From assembly GCF_031157275.1 (NCBI RefSeq), contig NZ_JAVIFW010000017.1, forward strand, positions 1 through 64,000: a stretch of 64,000 nucleotides of DNA, given 5' to 3'. Under the pieces are notes generated by a model. It was not told the DNA's origin. It saw only the letters and a list, made by a program, of their open reading frames with translations, and made no database searches. Both the position numbers and the translations under genes were made by a program. Positions 49,561 to 57,873 of this stretch are shown one piece after another (positions within the stretch are counted from its first letter, which is position 1; each line of letters opens with the position of its first letter). The DNA comes from Streptomyces sp. LHD-70 (GTDB lineage: Bacteria > Actinomycetota > Actinomycetes > Streptomycetales > Streptomycetaceae).

Positions 49561-50430
49561 ATGCAGTACGGACCTGCCGTGCGGCGCCGCAAGCTCGGCT
49601 CGGAGCTGCGGGCGCTGCGCGACCGCGCGGGTCTCACCAGCGGGCAGGCCGCGCTCCGGGTGGGCTGGCACCAGTCGAAGGTCAGCCGGATCGAGACCGG
49701 CCGCAGCAGCGCGAAGCCGGCGGACGTACGGCTGCTGCTCGACGCGTACGAGGTGGCGGACACCGAACTCCGGGCGCTCCTGGAGGCGTTGGCGGGTGCG
49801 GCGGACGGCGACCGGGGTGCGGGGCAGCAGTGGTGGCACGCCTACAAGGGGCTACTGCCGCCCGCGTACCGCGATTTCATCAGCCTGGAGGCGCAGGCCT
49901 GCCGCCTTCGTACGCTCGAGACCTCAGTGGTGCCCGGTCTGCTGCAGACGCCCGACTACGCACGGGCGGTCACGCGCGCCTCACTCGACGGGCTGCCGGA
50001 GGACCAGGTGGACACGCTCGTGGAGATCCGCCTCGCCCGCCAGGACGTGCTGCGCGGGGACCCGCCGCTGGAGCTGAGCGCGGTGCTCGACGAGGCGGTC
50101 CTTCGCCGTCCCATCGGCGGATACGGCGTGATGGCACGGCAGTTGAGGCACCTCGTGGAGGTGGGCCGGGAGCTGCCGCACGTACGGCTGCAGGTGCTGC
50201 CGTTCACGGTCGGGGCGCACATCGGGTTGACGGGCCCTTTCGTCATCTTCTCCTTTCCGAACATCGCCGATCTGGACGTGGTTGTCCTCGACCACTTGGT
50301 GAGTAGCCTCTATCTCGAACGGAAAGAAGACCTCCAGGCCTACAGCGAGGCCTTCGACTCGCTGGGAGAACACGCCCTTGCGCCCGATGACAGCCTGGAA
50401 TTCATCGCCGGGATCGGTGATGGCACGTAA
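49561..50430 (+). CDS. XRE-family regulator of the WhiJ type
   Basis: A 289-residue protein with an N-terminal helix-turn-helix (LGSELRALRDRAGLTSGQAA and VGWHQSKVSRIETGRS, about residues 11-50) and the large C-terminal DUF5753 domain (YRDFISLEAQACRLRTLETS, about residue 102, and TGPFVIFSFPNIADLDVVVLD). These are numerous in Streptomyces and work with small DUF397 partners in development and antibiotic control. The ATG is preceded by GAGAGG. The DUF397 gene follows after ten bases. Confidence 0.9.
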   Translation: MQYGPAVRRRKLGSELRALRDRAGLTSGQAALRVGWHQSKVSRIETGRSSAKPADVRLLLDAYEVADTELRALLEALAGAADGDRGAGQQWWHAYKGLLPPAYRDFISLEAQACRLRTLETSVVPGLLQTPDYARAVTRASLDGLPEDQVDTLVEIRLARQDVLRGDPPLELSAVLDEAVLRRPIGGYGVMARQLRHLVEVGRELPHVRLQVLPFTVGAHIGLTGPFVIFSFPNIADLDVVVLDHLVSSLYLERKEDLQAYSEAFDSLGEHALAPDDSLEFIAGIGDGT

Positions 50431-50439
50431 GGAGGCACC

Positions 50440-50679
50440 ATGTCAGCTCTGCCTCGGTACGTACCCACCAGCACTTCGTTGAACAGTGCACCGCACGACG
50501 CCCGTTGGCGGCGCAGCAGCCGCAGCACCGGGATGAACAACTGCGTGGAGACCGCGCCGATCAGCCGGGGCCCGCTGGCCGGCCGGCTCGCCGTACGCGA
50601 CTCGAAGCGCACATCCGGTCCGGCTCTGCTGTTCACCTCCGCCGCCTGGGACTCCTTCCTCGCCGCCGTCCGACGGTAG
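50440..50679 (+). CDS. DUF397 protein
   Basis: A 79-residue protein of the DUF397 family, the usual partner of the preceding XRE/DUF5753 regulator. The conserved parts are WRRSSRSTGMNNCVETAP (about residues 23-40), then VAVRDSK-like VRDSKRTSGPALLFTSAAWD. It likely binds or antagonises the regulator. It is ten bases downstream of it, with AAGGAGG before the ATG. Confidence 0.9.
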   Translation: MSALPRYVPTSTSLNSAPHDARWRRSSRSTGMNNCVETAPISRGPLAGRLAVRDSKRTSGPALLFTSAAWDSFLAAVRR

Positions 50680-50695
50680 GCGTCCCGGGCAGGGA

Positions 50696-51901
50696 TCAGC
50701 CCTTGAAGGCACCTGCGGGCGCGGTGCGCACGATCGTGCGTACCGCGTCCGTGACTTGAGCCTCCGTCAGGTCGGCGCGGGCCGTGAGGCGGAGGCGGGA
50801 GATGCCGTCGGGCACGGACGGCGGGCGGAAGCAGCCCACGACCAGGCCCGCCGAGCGGCAGTCCGCCGCCCACCGGACCGCCTCGTCCGGGGTGGGCGCG
50901 TGCACGGAGACCACCGCGGCGTCCGGGCGCACCGTCGTCAGACCGGCCGCCGTCAGCTGCGTGTGCAGGGCGCTCGCCACCTCGCGGGCGCGGGCCGCGC
51001 GCCGGGGTTCACGGCGGATCAGGCGGAGCGCGGCGAGCGCGGCACCCGTGGCGGCCGGGGCGAGGCCGGTGTCGAAGATGAACGTACGGGCCGTGTTGAC
51101 CAGGTGCTCGATCACCTTGGCCGGGCCGAGGACCGCACCGCCCTGGCTGCCGAGCGACTTGGACAGGGTGAGCGTGGCGACCACGTCGGGCGCGCCCGCG
51201 AGCCCCGCCGCGTGCGCCGAGCCCCGGCCGCCGTCGCCGAGCACGCCGAGCCCGTGTGCGTCGTCGAGGATCAGGGCGGCGCCGAACGAGCGGCAGACGG
51301 CGGCGAGTTCGGGGAGCGGGGCGGCGTCGCCGTCGACCGAGAACACCGCGTCGGTGACCGCGACCGCCGGACCCTCGTGGCCGTCGAGCGCCTTGCGGGC
51401 CGCGTCCGGCTCGGCGTGCGCGACGACGGACGTGGTGGCCCGGGCGAGCCGGCAGCCGTCGATGAGCGAGGCGTGGTTGCCCGCGTCCGAGACGATCAGG
51501 CCGCCGTGCGGGCCGAGGGCGGTGACGGCGGCGAGGTTCGCGGCGTACCCGGAGGACAGCACGAGCGCGGCTTCAAAACCGCAGAACTCGGCCAGTTCAC
51601 GCTCCAGTTCGGTGTGCAGGGCCGTGGTGCCGGTGACGAGCCGGGAGCCGGTGGCGCCGCCGCCCCAGCGGTGCGCCGCGGCCGCCGCGCCCTCGGTGAC
51701 CTCCTGGTGCAGCGCGAGGCCGAGGTAGTCGTTGCTCGCCAGGTCCAGGAGGTCGCTGTCGGCCGTGCGCGGCCTGAGGGTGCGGACGAGACCGGCGGCG
51801 CGGCGGCGCTCGGCCTGGTCGTCGAGCCAGGCGAAGGGGTCGCGGTGCGGCGCGCCCGTCGGGGCTGCGGCGGTGCGGTCGTCGGTCTCCTGGCGGTGCA
51901 T
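50696..51901 (-). CDS. bioF: 8-amino-7-oxononanoate synthase
   Basis: A 401-residue PLP enzyme joining pimeloyl thioester and alanine, the first committed step of the biotin ring pathway. SNDYLGLA near residue 56 and SGYAANLAAVTALG, DDAHGLGVLG (about residue 203) and the PLP lysine in LTLSKSLGSQGGAVLG (about residue 230) fit the alpha-oxoamine synthase family. GAGGG lies upstream of the ATG. It is divergent from bioBAD. Confidence 0.93.
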   Translation of the reverse strand: MHRQETDDRTAAAPTGAPHRDPFAWLDDQAERRRAAGLVRTLRPRTADSDLLDLASNDYLGLALHQEVTEGAAAAAHRWGGGATGSRLVTGTTALHTELERELAEFCGFEAALVLSSGYAANLAAVTALGPHGGLIVSDAGNHASLIDGCRLARATTSVVAHAEPDAARKALDGHEGPAVAVTDAVFSVDGDAAPLPELAAVCRSFGAALILDDAHGLGVLGDGGRGSAHAAGLAGAPDVVATLTLSKSLGSQGGAVLGPAKVIEHLVNTARTFIFDTGLAPAATGAALAALRLIRREPRRAARAREVASALHTQLTAAGLTTVRPDAAVVSVHAPTPDEAVRWAADCRSAGLVVGCFRPPSVPDGISRLRLTARADLTEAQVTDAVRTIVRTAPAGAFKG

Positions 51902-52016
51902 CGGCCATCCCTCGCACGGCGGGCGCACGGGCGTGGACCGCCCGGTGTGCGCGCCTTGATCGTCCCGGTCGCTTTGTCAGCAGTCAACAGACCCTAGTCG
52001 GCGTAACGCGGGGTCA

Positions 52017-52038
52017 GGGTGTGGCAATACCCACACCC
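52017..52038. promoter_or_regulatory. 8-bp hairpin or operator in the bioF-bioB gap
   Basis: GGGTGTGG and CCACACCC form a perfect inverted repeat around CAATAC, 67 bases upstream of bioB, in the 203-base divergent region. It may be an operator for a biotin regulator; no BirA or BioQ consensus is recognisable. Confidence 0.4.
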
Positions 52039-52104
52039 CGTGGCCGCTCTCTTGTGAGGTTCCTACTTGGCTGCGGGCCCTGGCGTAAGCGAGGATCACC
52101 CTTC

Positions 52105-53343
52105 ATGGACCTGCTGAACACGCTGGTGGACAAGGGGCTCAGGCGCGAACTGCCGACCCGTGAAGAGGCGCTCGCCGTACTGGCGACTTCCGACGACGAA
52201 CTCCTGGACGTGGTGGCCGCGGCGGGCCGCGTGCGCCGCCAGTGGTTCGGGCGGCGGGTGAAGCTCAACTATCTGGTCAACCTCAAATCCGGCCTGTGCC
52301 CCGAGGACTGCTCGTACTGCTCGCAGCGGCTCGGCTCCAAGGCCGACATCCTCAAGTACACCTGGCTGAAGCCCGACCAGGCCTCCGAGGCGGCGGCCGC
52401 CGGTGTCGCGGGCGGCGCGAAGCGGGTCTGTCTGGTGGCGAGCGGCCGCGGGCCCACCGACCGGGACGTGGACCGGGTCGGGAAGACCATCGAGGCGATC
52501 AAGGAACAGAACGAGGACGTCGAGGTCTGCGCCTGCCTCGGTCTGCTCTCCGAGGGCCAGGCCGACCGGCTGCGGGACGCGGGCGCCGACGCGTACAACC
52601 ACAACCTCAACACCTCCGAGTCGACGTACGGCGAGATCACCACCACGCACACGTACCAGGACCGGGTGGACACCGTGCAGCAGGCGCAGGCCGCCGGGCT
52701 CTCGGCGTGCTCCGGCCTGATCGCGGGCATGGGCGAGAGCGACGGCGACCTGGTCGACGTGGTCTTCTCGCTGCGCGAGTTGGACCCGGACTCGGTGCCG
52801 GTGAACTTCCTGATCCCGTTCGAGGGCACACCGCTCGCCAAGGAGTGGAACCTGACGCCGCAGCGGGCGCTGCGCATCCTGGCGATGGTGCGGTTCGTCT
52901 GCCCGGACGTCGAGGTGCGGCTCGCGGGCGGGCGCGAGGTGCATCTGCGCTCGCTGCAGCCGCTCGCCCTGCACCTGGCCAACTCGATCTTCCTGGGCGA
53001 CTACCTGACCAGTGAGGGCCAGGCGGGCAAGGCCGACCTGGACATGATCGCGGACGCCGGGTTCGAGGTGGAGGGCGCCGACAAGGTGACGCTGCCCGAG
53101 CACCGGCGAGCGGAGGGCGGATCGGGCTGCGGTTCGCACGCTGCGGCCGACGCGGGTGCGGGCTGCGGTTCGCACGAGAGCGGGGGCGCGGGCTGCGGTT
53201 CCCACGAGGGCGAGAGCTCCGGCGGCTGCGGACCGTGCGGTTCCGGTCCGGCGGAGGAGCCTGCCGCCGCCGACGAGGCGCGTACGGATCTGGTCGCGGT
53301 GCGCCGCCGCGGAGCGGGCACGGATCTGGCTCCCAATGCCTGA
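52105..53343 (+). CDS. bioB: Biotin synthase with a cysteine-rich C-terminal tail
   Basis: A 412-residue radical SAM enzyme that inserts sulfur into dethiobiotin. The [4Fe-4S] cysteines are in CPEDCSYCSQR (about residue 69), and the residues for the second cluster lie in VCLVASG, CACLG and SACSGLIAGMGE. Typical BioB proteins end near residue 330-345; here about 70 residues follow, with three GCGSH repeats and GGCGPCGSG (about residues 345-390). Similar tails occur in some Streptomyces BioB proteins, as I recall. The tail could bind metal or supply sulfur. Confidence 0.94.
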   Translation: MDLLNTLVDKGLRRELPTREEALAVLATSDDELLDVVAAAGRVRRQWFGRRVKLNYLVNLKSGLCPEDCSYCSQRLGSKADILKYTWLKPDQASEAAAAGVAGGAKRVCLVASGRGPTDRDVDRVGKTIEAIKEQNEDVEVCACLGLLSEGQADRLRDAGADAYNHNLNTSESTYGEITTTHTYQDRVDTVQQAQAAGLSACSGLIAGMGESDGDLVDVVFSLRELDPDSVPVNFLIPFEGTPLAKEWNLTPQRALRILAMVRFVCPDVEVRLAGGREVHLRSLQPLALHLANSIFLGDYLTSEGQAGKADLDMIADAGFEVEGADKVTLPEHRRAEGGSGCGSHAAADAGAGCGSHESGGAGCGSHEGESSGGCGPCGSGPAEEPAAADEARTDLVAVRRRGAGTDLAPNA

Positions 53344-54643
53344 GCCTGTCCCCTCCCTGCACGGATCCACGTACACCACGCACGAACTGCTCGACCTCGA
53401 CCGCCGCCACGTCTGGCACCCGTACGGTCCGATGCCCGGACGGCAGGAGCCGCTGGTCGTCGAGTCCGCGTCCGGGGTCAGGCTCCGACTCGCGGACGGC
53501 GGCGGCGAGTTGGTGGACGGCATGTCGTCCTGGTGGTCGGCCATCCACGGCTACAACCACCCGGTGCTCAACGACGCGGCGCGCTCTCAGCTGGACCGGA
53601 TGAGCCATGTGATGTTCGGCGGGCTCACGCACGAGCCCGCCGTACGGCTCGCGAAGCACCTTGTTGACATGTCGCCCGAGGGTCTTGAGCATGTCTTCCT
53701 GGCCGACTCGGGCTCCGTGTCGGTCGAGGTGGCCGTCAAGATGTGCCTGCAGTACTGGCGCTCGCTCGGCCGTCCCGAGAAGCACAAGCTCCTGACCTGG
53801 CGCGGCGGTTACCACGGGGACACCTGGCAGCCGATGTCGGTGTGCGACCCCGAGGGCGGCATGCACGAGCTGTGGTCGGGCGCGCTCCCCCGGCAGATCT
53901 TCGCCGACCCGCCGCCCGCCGCGTACGAGGAGTCGTACGCGGAGCACCTGCGGGAGACGATCGCCGCGCACGCGCACGAGGTGGCCGCGGTGATCGTGGA
54001 GCCGGTGGTGCAGGGCGCGGGCGGGATGCGCTTCCACTCCCCCGCGTATCTGCGGGTGCTGCGCGAGGCCTGCGACGCGCACGGCGTACTGCTCGTCTTC
54101 GACGAGATCGCCACCGGCTTCGGGCGTACGGGCACACTGTTCGCCGCCGACCACGCGGCCGTGACGCCCGACGTGATGTGCGTCGGCAAGGCGCTGACCG
54201 GCGGCTACATGACGCTCGCGGCGACGCTGTGCACAGCGCGGGTCGCGGACGGAATCTCGCGCGGCGAGGTGCCGGTGCTCGCGCACGGGCCGACGTTCAT
54301 GGGCAACCCGCTCGCCGCCGCGGTGGCCTGCGCGTCCATCGAGCTGCTGCTCGCGCAGGACTGGCGGACCGAGGTCAAGCGGATCGAGTCCGGACTGGCG
54401 GACGGCCTCGGCGCGTTGACGGACACGCCGGGTGTACGGGACGTACGGGTGCTCGGCGCGATCGGTGTCGTGCAGCTGGACCACGAGGTGGACATGGCCG
54501 CGGCGACCCGGGCGGCGGTCGACGAGGGCGTGTGGCTGCGGCCGTTCCGCGACCTCGTCTACACGATGCCGCCGTTCATCACCGGCGATGCGGACGTGGC
54601 CCGTATCTGCCGGGCGGTCGGTGCTGTGGCGCGGGCTGCGTGA
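53336..54643 (+). CDS. bioA: Adenosylmethionine-8-amino-7-oxononanoate aminotransferase
   Basis: A 435-residue class III aminotransferase that uses S-adenosylmethionine as amino donor to make 7,8-diaminopelargonate. HVWHPYGPMPG at the N-terminus, DGMSSWWSAIHGYNHP (about residue 60), GGYHGDTWQPMSV (about residue 154) and the PLP lysine in MCVGKALTGGYMTLA (about residue 281) are the BioA signatures. The ATG overlaps the bioB stop by eight bases. It is the second gene of bioBAD. Confidence 0.95.
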   Translation: MPEPVPSLHGSTYTTHELLDLDRRHVWHPYGPMPGRQEPLVVESASGVRLRLADGGGELVDGMSSWWSAIHGYNHPVLNDAARSQLDRMSHVMFGGLTHEPAVRLAKHLVDMSPEGLEHVFLADSGSVSVEVAVKMCLQYWRSLGRPEKHKLLTWRGGYHGDTWQPMSVCDPEGGMHELWSGALPRQIFADPPPAAYEESYAEHLRETIAAHAHEVAAVIVEPVVQGAGGMRFHSPAYLRVLREACDAHGVLLVFDEIATGFGRTGTLFAADHAAVTPDVMCVGKALTGGYMTLAATLCTARVADGISRGEVPVLAHGPTFMGNPLAAAVACASIELLLAQDWRTEVKRIESGLADGLGALTDTPGVRDVRVLGAIGVVQLDHEVDMAAATRAAVDEGVWLRPFRDLVYTMPPFITGDADVARICRAVGAVARAA

Positions 54644-54662
54644 GCTGGGATGGGTGCGTGAG

Positions 54663-55343
54663 ATGACGATTCTGCTGGTCAGTGGCACAGGTACCGAGAT
54701 CGGCAAGACGGTGACGACGGCGGCGCTCGCCGCCGCCGCGCTCGCCGAGGGGCGTTCGGTCGCCGTGCTCAAGCCCGCGCAGACGGGTGTGGCGCCGGAC
54801 GAGCGGGGCGACGCGGACGAAGTGGTGCGGCTCGCGGGCCCGGTGACGGCGCTCGAACTCGCCCGCTACCCCGAGCCGTTGGCCCCCGACACCGCCGCGC
54901 GCCGTGCGGGGCTCCCTCCGGTGCGGCCGTACGAGGTCGCCGACGCGGCGCAGAAGCTGGCCACCGAGCACGACCTGGTCCTCGTCGAGGGCGCGGGCGG
55001 TCTGCTCGTACGGTTCGACGCCGAGGGCGGCACGCTGGCGGACGCGGCGCGGCTGCTGGCGGCGCCGGTCCTTGTCGTGGCGGCGGCCGGTCTGGGCACG
55101 CTGAACGCGGCGGCACTGACGGGGGAGGCGTTGCGGGCTCGGGGAGTTGAGCAGGCGGGGGTCGTCATCGGCAGTTGGCCTGCCGAGCCCGGCCTTGCGG
55201 AGCGGTGCAACCTCGACGATCTTCCCGTTGCGGCGGGGGCGCCGTTGCTGGGGCGGATCCCGGAGGGGGCGGGGGCCCTTGCGCCCCCGCAGTTCCGTGC
55301 GGCGGCGCCGGGGTGGTTCATCCCCTCCCCGCCCCTTCCCTGA
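54663..55343 (+). CDS. bioD: Dethiobiotin synthetase
   Basis: A 226-residue ATP-dependent carboxylase closing the ureido ring of dethiobiotin. The P-loop is VSGTGTEIGKTVTTAAL (about residue 5), then VLKPAQTGV and VEGAGGLLVRF (about residue 103). The C-terminus ends in SPPLP, encoded by the beginning of a dispersed intergenic repeat, so the last residues were probably replaced when the repeat arrived or expanded. The last gene of bioBAD. Confidence 0.94.
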   Translation: MTILLVSGTGTEIGKTVTTAALAAAALAEGRSVAVLKPAQTGVAPDERGDADEVVRLAGPVTALELARYPEPLAPDTAARRAGLPPVRPYEVADAAQKLATEHDLVLVEGAGGLLVRFDAEGGTLADAARLLAAPVLVVAAAGLGTLNAAALTGEALRARGVEQAGVVIGSWPAEPGLAERCNLDDLPVAAGAPLLGRIPEGAGALAPPQFRAAAPGWFIPSPPLP

Positions 55344-55398
55344 CGTCCTGCCGGACCCCGAAGCGCCGCAGGCTTACGGGAAGGGGTGGGGCGGGGAG
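55321..55398. repeat. Intergenic repeat overlapping the bioD 3' end
   Basis: CTCCCCGCCCCTTCCC (55325-55340) is nearly complementary to GGGAAGGGGTGGGGCGGGGAG (55378-55398), the latter with a five-base insert. The first arm encodes the last residues of BioD and includes its stop. It belongs to the same family as the element at 23.2-23.45 kb and could act as the bioBAD terminator. Confidence 0.75.
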
Positions 55399-55432
55399 AA
55401 TGCGAAGTGTGCCCCGACCCGGGAGGTCCCTT

Positions 55433-56110
55433 ATGCCGTCGCTACCGAGCCGTGCCGCCAAAGACACCGTTCACCACCCCCTCTTCGCCCGGTTCTACGC
55501 CTGGCAGAGCACAATCTCCGAGTCCGCCATCGGGCCGCACCGGGACGAGCTGCTCGCCGGGCTCTCCGGGCGCGTGATCGAGATCGGCGCGGGCAACGGG
55601 CTGAACTTCGCGCGCTATCCGAGCACCGTCGCCGAGGTCGTCGCGATCGAGCCGGAGAGCGTGCTGCGTCGGCTCGCCGTCGAGGCCGCGCTGCGGGCCG
55701 ACGTGCCGGTGGACGTCGTGCCCGGCGCGGCCGAGGCGCTGCCGGTGAAGAGCGAGGCGTTCGACGCGGCCGTGCTCTCGCTCGTGCTGTGCAGCGTGCG
55801 GGACGTGCCACGGGCGCTCGGCGAGCTGCGCCGGGTGCTGCGGCCCGGCGGTGAGCTGCGGTTCTTCGAGCACGGGCGGGCACCCGATGGCCGGGGCATG
55901 CAGGCCGTGCAGCGCGGGCTCGACCGTACGGTCTGGCCACGGCTGTTCGGCGGCTGCCACGTCGGCCGCGAGCCGCTCGCCGCGCTCCGGGACGCCGGCT
56001 TCGAGGTGACCTCGTACCGCCGGTTCCTCGTGCCGGAGCGGGGGCCGAAGCTGCCCTCGTCGTACTGCGTGCTCGGCACCGCGCGGCGGCCGGTCGCGGA
56101 CGGTACGTGA
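55433..56110 (+). CDS. Class I SAM-dependent methyltransferase
   Basis: A 225-residue methyltransferase. The SAM-binding glycine loop is RVIEIGAGNGLNFARYP (about residue 46), motif II VVAIEPESVL and motif IV AFDAAVLSLVLCSVRDVPRA (about residue 105) are standard, and LRPGGELRFFEHGRA follows. It resembles the ubiquinone/menaquinone-like methyltransferase type 11 family; the substrate is unknown. GGGAGG lies six bases before the ATG. It is convergent with the Fic-type toxin gene. Confidence 0.88.
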   Translation: MPSLPSRAAKDTVHHPLFARFYAWQSTISESAIGPHRDELLAGLSGRVIEIGAGNGLNFARYPSTVAEVVAIEPESVLRRLAVEAALRADVPVDVVPGAAEALPVKSEAFDAAVLSLVLCSVRDVPRALGELRRVLRPGGELRFFEHGRAPDGRGMQAVQRGLDRTVWPRLFGGCHVGREPLAALRDAGFEVTSYRRFLVPERGPKLPSSYCVLGTARRPVADGT

Positions 56111-56111
56111 C

Positions 56112-56483
56112 TCAGTTGCTCCACTGCCGCAGCTCGGCCGCGATCGTGTGCACGTCGGCCGTGCCGTCCTTGACCAGGCGGGCGAGGTCGCGGACCTGCT
56201 CGGGCGAGGTGACGACCTTCTGGCCGTCGGCGACGAGATAGGCGTACGCGACGGCCGAGGCGAACATCGCGTTGGCCCGCTCCAGGGCGGGAATGTGCAG
56301 CAGCTGCTGCAGCAGGGCGGCGGCGCGGGTGTGCGGGTCGTCGTAGACGGGCACGCCGAAGATCTCCGCCTCGTGCCGGGCGACGGCGGCGACCAGGGAG
56401 CCCCAGTCGGCGACCTGCGGGTCGGACGGCGTCTTCTGTTCGGCGATCATCAACAGCCAGGCGAGGTCGATCCGCAGGCTCAA
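56112..56483 (-). CDS. Fic/Doc-like toxin with a degenerate active-site motif
   Basis: A 123-residue protein of the Fic family toxin group found in Streptomyces. The fold is supported by the DPQVADWGSLVAAVARHEAEI opening and the LLHIPALERANAMFASAVAY region (about residues 61-80), which occupies the Fic motif position. Canonical H-P-F-x-D/E-G-N-K-R is replaced by HIPALERANA: histidine 63 and asparagine 71 remain, but the G-x-x-K/R is gone, so its activity is uncertain. TTG start, overlapping the antitoxin stop as TTGA. Confidence 0.75.
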   Translation of the reverse strand: MSLRIDLAWLLMIAEQKTPSDPQVADWGSLVAAVARHEAEIFGVPVYDDPHTRAAALLQQLLHIPALERANAMFASAVAYAYLVADGQKVVTSPEQVRDLARLVKDGTADVHTIAAELRQWSN

Positions 56484-56728
56484 CGGCTGCCCTCGGTGCG
56501 CGTCGGGTTCTGGGGGTCGGTGACCGCGAACTCCTGCGCGAACACCGATTCGTACTGCTTCATGAAGTCCGCCGCGGCGTCCACGAAGGTCTGGCCGGTC
56601 TCGCCGACGTCCTGGCGGACCAGCTCCTCGATATAGCGGTTCACGCTCATCCCGCGGGCCAGGGCGCGCTCGCGGGCGGCCCTCGCGGTGTCCTCGTCCA
56701 CGCGTACGTTCAACTGAGTCTTCGCCAC
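56480..56728 (-). CDS. Ribbon-helix-helix antitoxin
   Basis: An 82-residue CopG/Arc-type antitoxin: TQLNVRVDEDTARAARERAL (about residues 4-23) followed by RGMSVNRYIEELVRQDVGET is the ribbon-helix-helix DNA-binding dimer; the C-terminal 35 residues should bind the toxin. The toxin gene begins in its stop codon, so the two are translationally coupled. It presumably represses the operon and neutralises the toxin. Confidence 0.85.
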   Translation of the reverse strand: MAKTQLNVRVDEDTARAARERALARGMSVNRYIEELVRQDVGETGQTFVDAAADFMKQYESVFAQEFAVTDPQNPTRTEGSR

Positions 56729-56849
56729 CCCTCCAAGCTAGCGCCGGAGCGCTAGCAGCGGCAAGGGCGAGTTCCGGCATTCCGGGCATCGGACTACCGT
56801 GGTCTTGGCCGGTGCCCCGGCCCCCACGGTCGACCCCGAGGAGGCGGCC

Positions 56850-57866
56850 TTGTCCAGATCTGCCGCGGCCGCAGCCGCCGTCCAGGACGCGGAGCCCGGC
56901 CCCGTCGCGGCCCGCGCCCGCGGCCTCACCAAGGCGTACGGGACCGGGGAGACCGCGGTCCGGGCCCTCGACGCCGTCGATGTGGACATCGCACGCGGCC
57001 GGTTCACCGCCGTGATGGGGCCCTCGGGCTCCGGGAAGTCCACGCTGATGCACTGCCTGGCCGGGCTCGACTCCGTGTCGGCGGGCCGCGTCTGGCTGGG
57101 CGGGACGGAGATCACCGGCCTGAAGGAGCGGGAGCTGACCCGGCTGCGGCGGGACCGGATCGGCTTCATGTTCCAGTCGTTCAATCTGCTGCCGACGCTC
57201 ACCGCCGCCGAGAACATCACGCTTCCCCTGGACATCGCGGGCCGCCGCCCGGAACCGGCGTGGGTGGAGCGGGTCGTGGACACGCTCGGCCTACGGGACC
57301 GGCTCGGCCACCGCCCGGCGCAGCTCTCCGGCGGCCAGCAGCAGCGGGTGGCCTGCGCGCGGGCGCTCGTCTCCCGGCCCGAGCTGATCTTCGCGGACGA
57401 GCCGACCGGCAACCTCGACTCGCGTTCCGGGCTCGAAGTGCTCGGCTTTCTGCGCGAGGCCGTGGACCGGCTCGACCAGACCGTCGTGATGGTCACCCAC
57501 GACCCGGGCGCCGCCGCCCACTCCGACCTGGTGCTCTTCCTCGGCGACGGGCGCATCGTGGACACGATGGCCGAGCCGAGCGCCGAAGCCGTACTGGAGC
57601 GGATGAAGCGCTTCGACACACTGCTGCCGGAGACCGGGCAGCGGCCGGGGACCGGATTGCCTTCGGAGGCTGGGTCTCGGCCAAGGACCGGATCGCCATC
57701 GGAGGCCCGGCAGCAGCCAGGGGCCGGGGCGTCGCCTGAGGCCGGGCAGCGGCCAGCACCCGCATCGCCGACAGAGGCCAGGCAGCAGCCAGCACCCGCA
57801 TCGCCATCAGAGGCCCGGCCCGGCGGCGGCGGACCGCAGGCCGGGGCCGGGTTTCGCGAGGGGTGA
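56850..57866 (+). CDS. ABC transporter ATP-binding protein, MacB/LolD type
   Basis: A 338-residue ATPase. Walker A is GPSGSGKSTLMH (about residue 57), the signature LSGGQQQRVACARAL (about residue 158), Walker B LIFADEPTGNLDS, and the switch histidine is in VMVTHDPGAAAHS. The core is about 245 residues; the last 75 residues are a Pro/Gly/Ser-rich tail of degenerate 14-residue repeats (PSEARQQPGAG, SPTEARQQPAPAS). The TTG start at 56850 has GAGGAGG five bases upstream. The permease follows within eight bases. Confidence 0.9.
   Translation: MSRSAAAAAAVQDAEPGPVAARARGLTKAYGTGETAVRALDAVDVDIARGRFTAVMGPSGSGKSTLMHCLAGLDSVSAGRVWLGGTEITGLKERELTRLRRDRIGFMFQSFNLLPTLTAAENITLPLDIAGRRPEPAWVERVVDTLGLRDRLGHRPAQLSGGQQQRVACARALVSRPELIFADEPTGNLDSRSGLEVLGFLREAVDRLDQTVVMVTHDPGAAAHSDLVLFLGDGRIVDTMAEPSAEAVLERMKRFDTLLPETGQRPGTGLPSEAGSRPRTGSPSEARQQPGAGASPEAGQRPAPASPTEARQQPAPASPSEARPGGGGPQAGAGFREG
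57640..57850 (+). repeat. Repeat-coding 3' end of the ABC ATPase gene
   Basis: Degenerate in-frame repeats of about 42 bases, including GAGGCCMGGCAGCMGCC blocks, encode the Pro-rich C-terminal tail. Copy number is likely to vary between strains. Confidence 0.75.
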
Positions 57867-57873
57867 ACCGGTC

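Noticed and set aside
56112..57053. A 313-codon minus-strand frame for the toxin
   Set aside because: Only its last 123 codons match the toxin family; the upstream part overlaps the antitoxin and ABC ATPase genes, and the TTG start overlapping the antitoxin stop is better supported.
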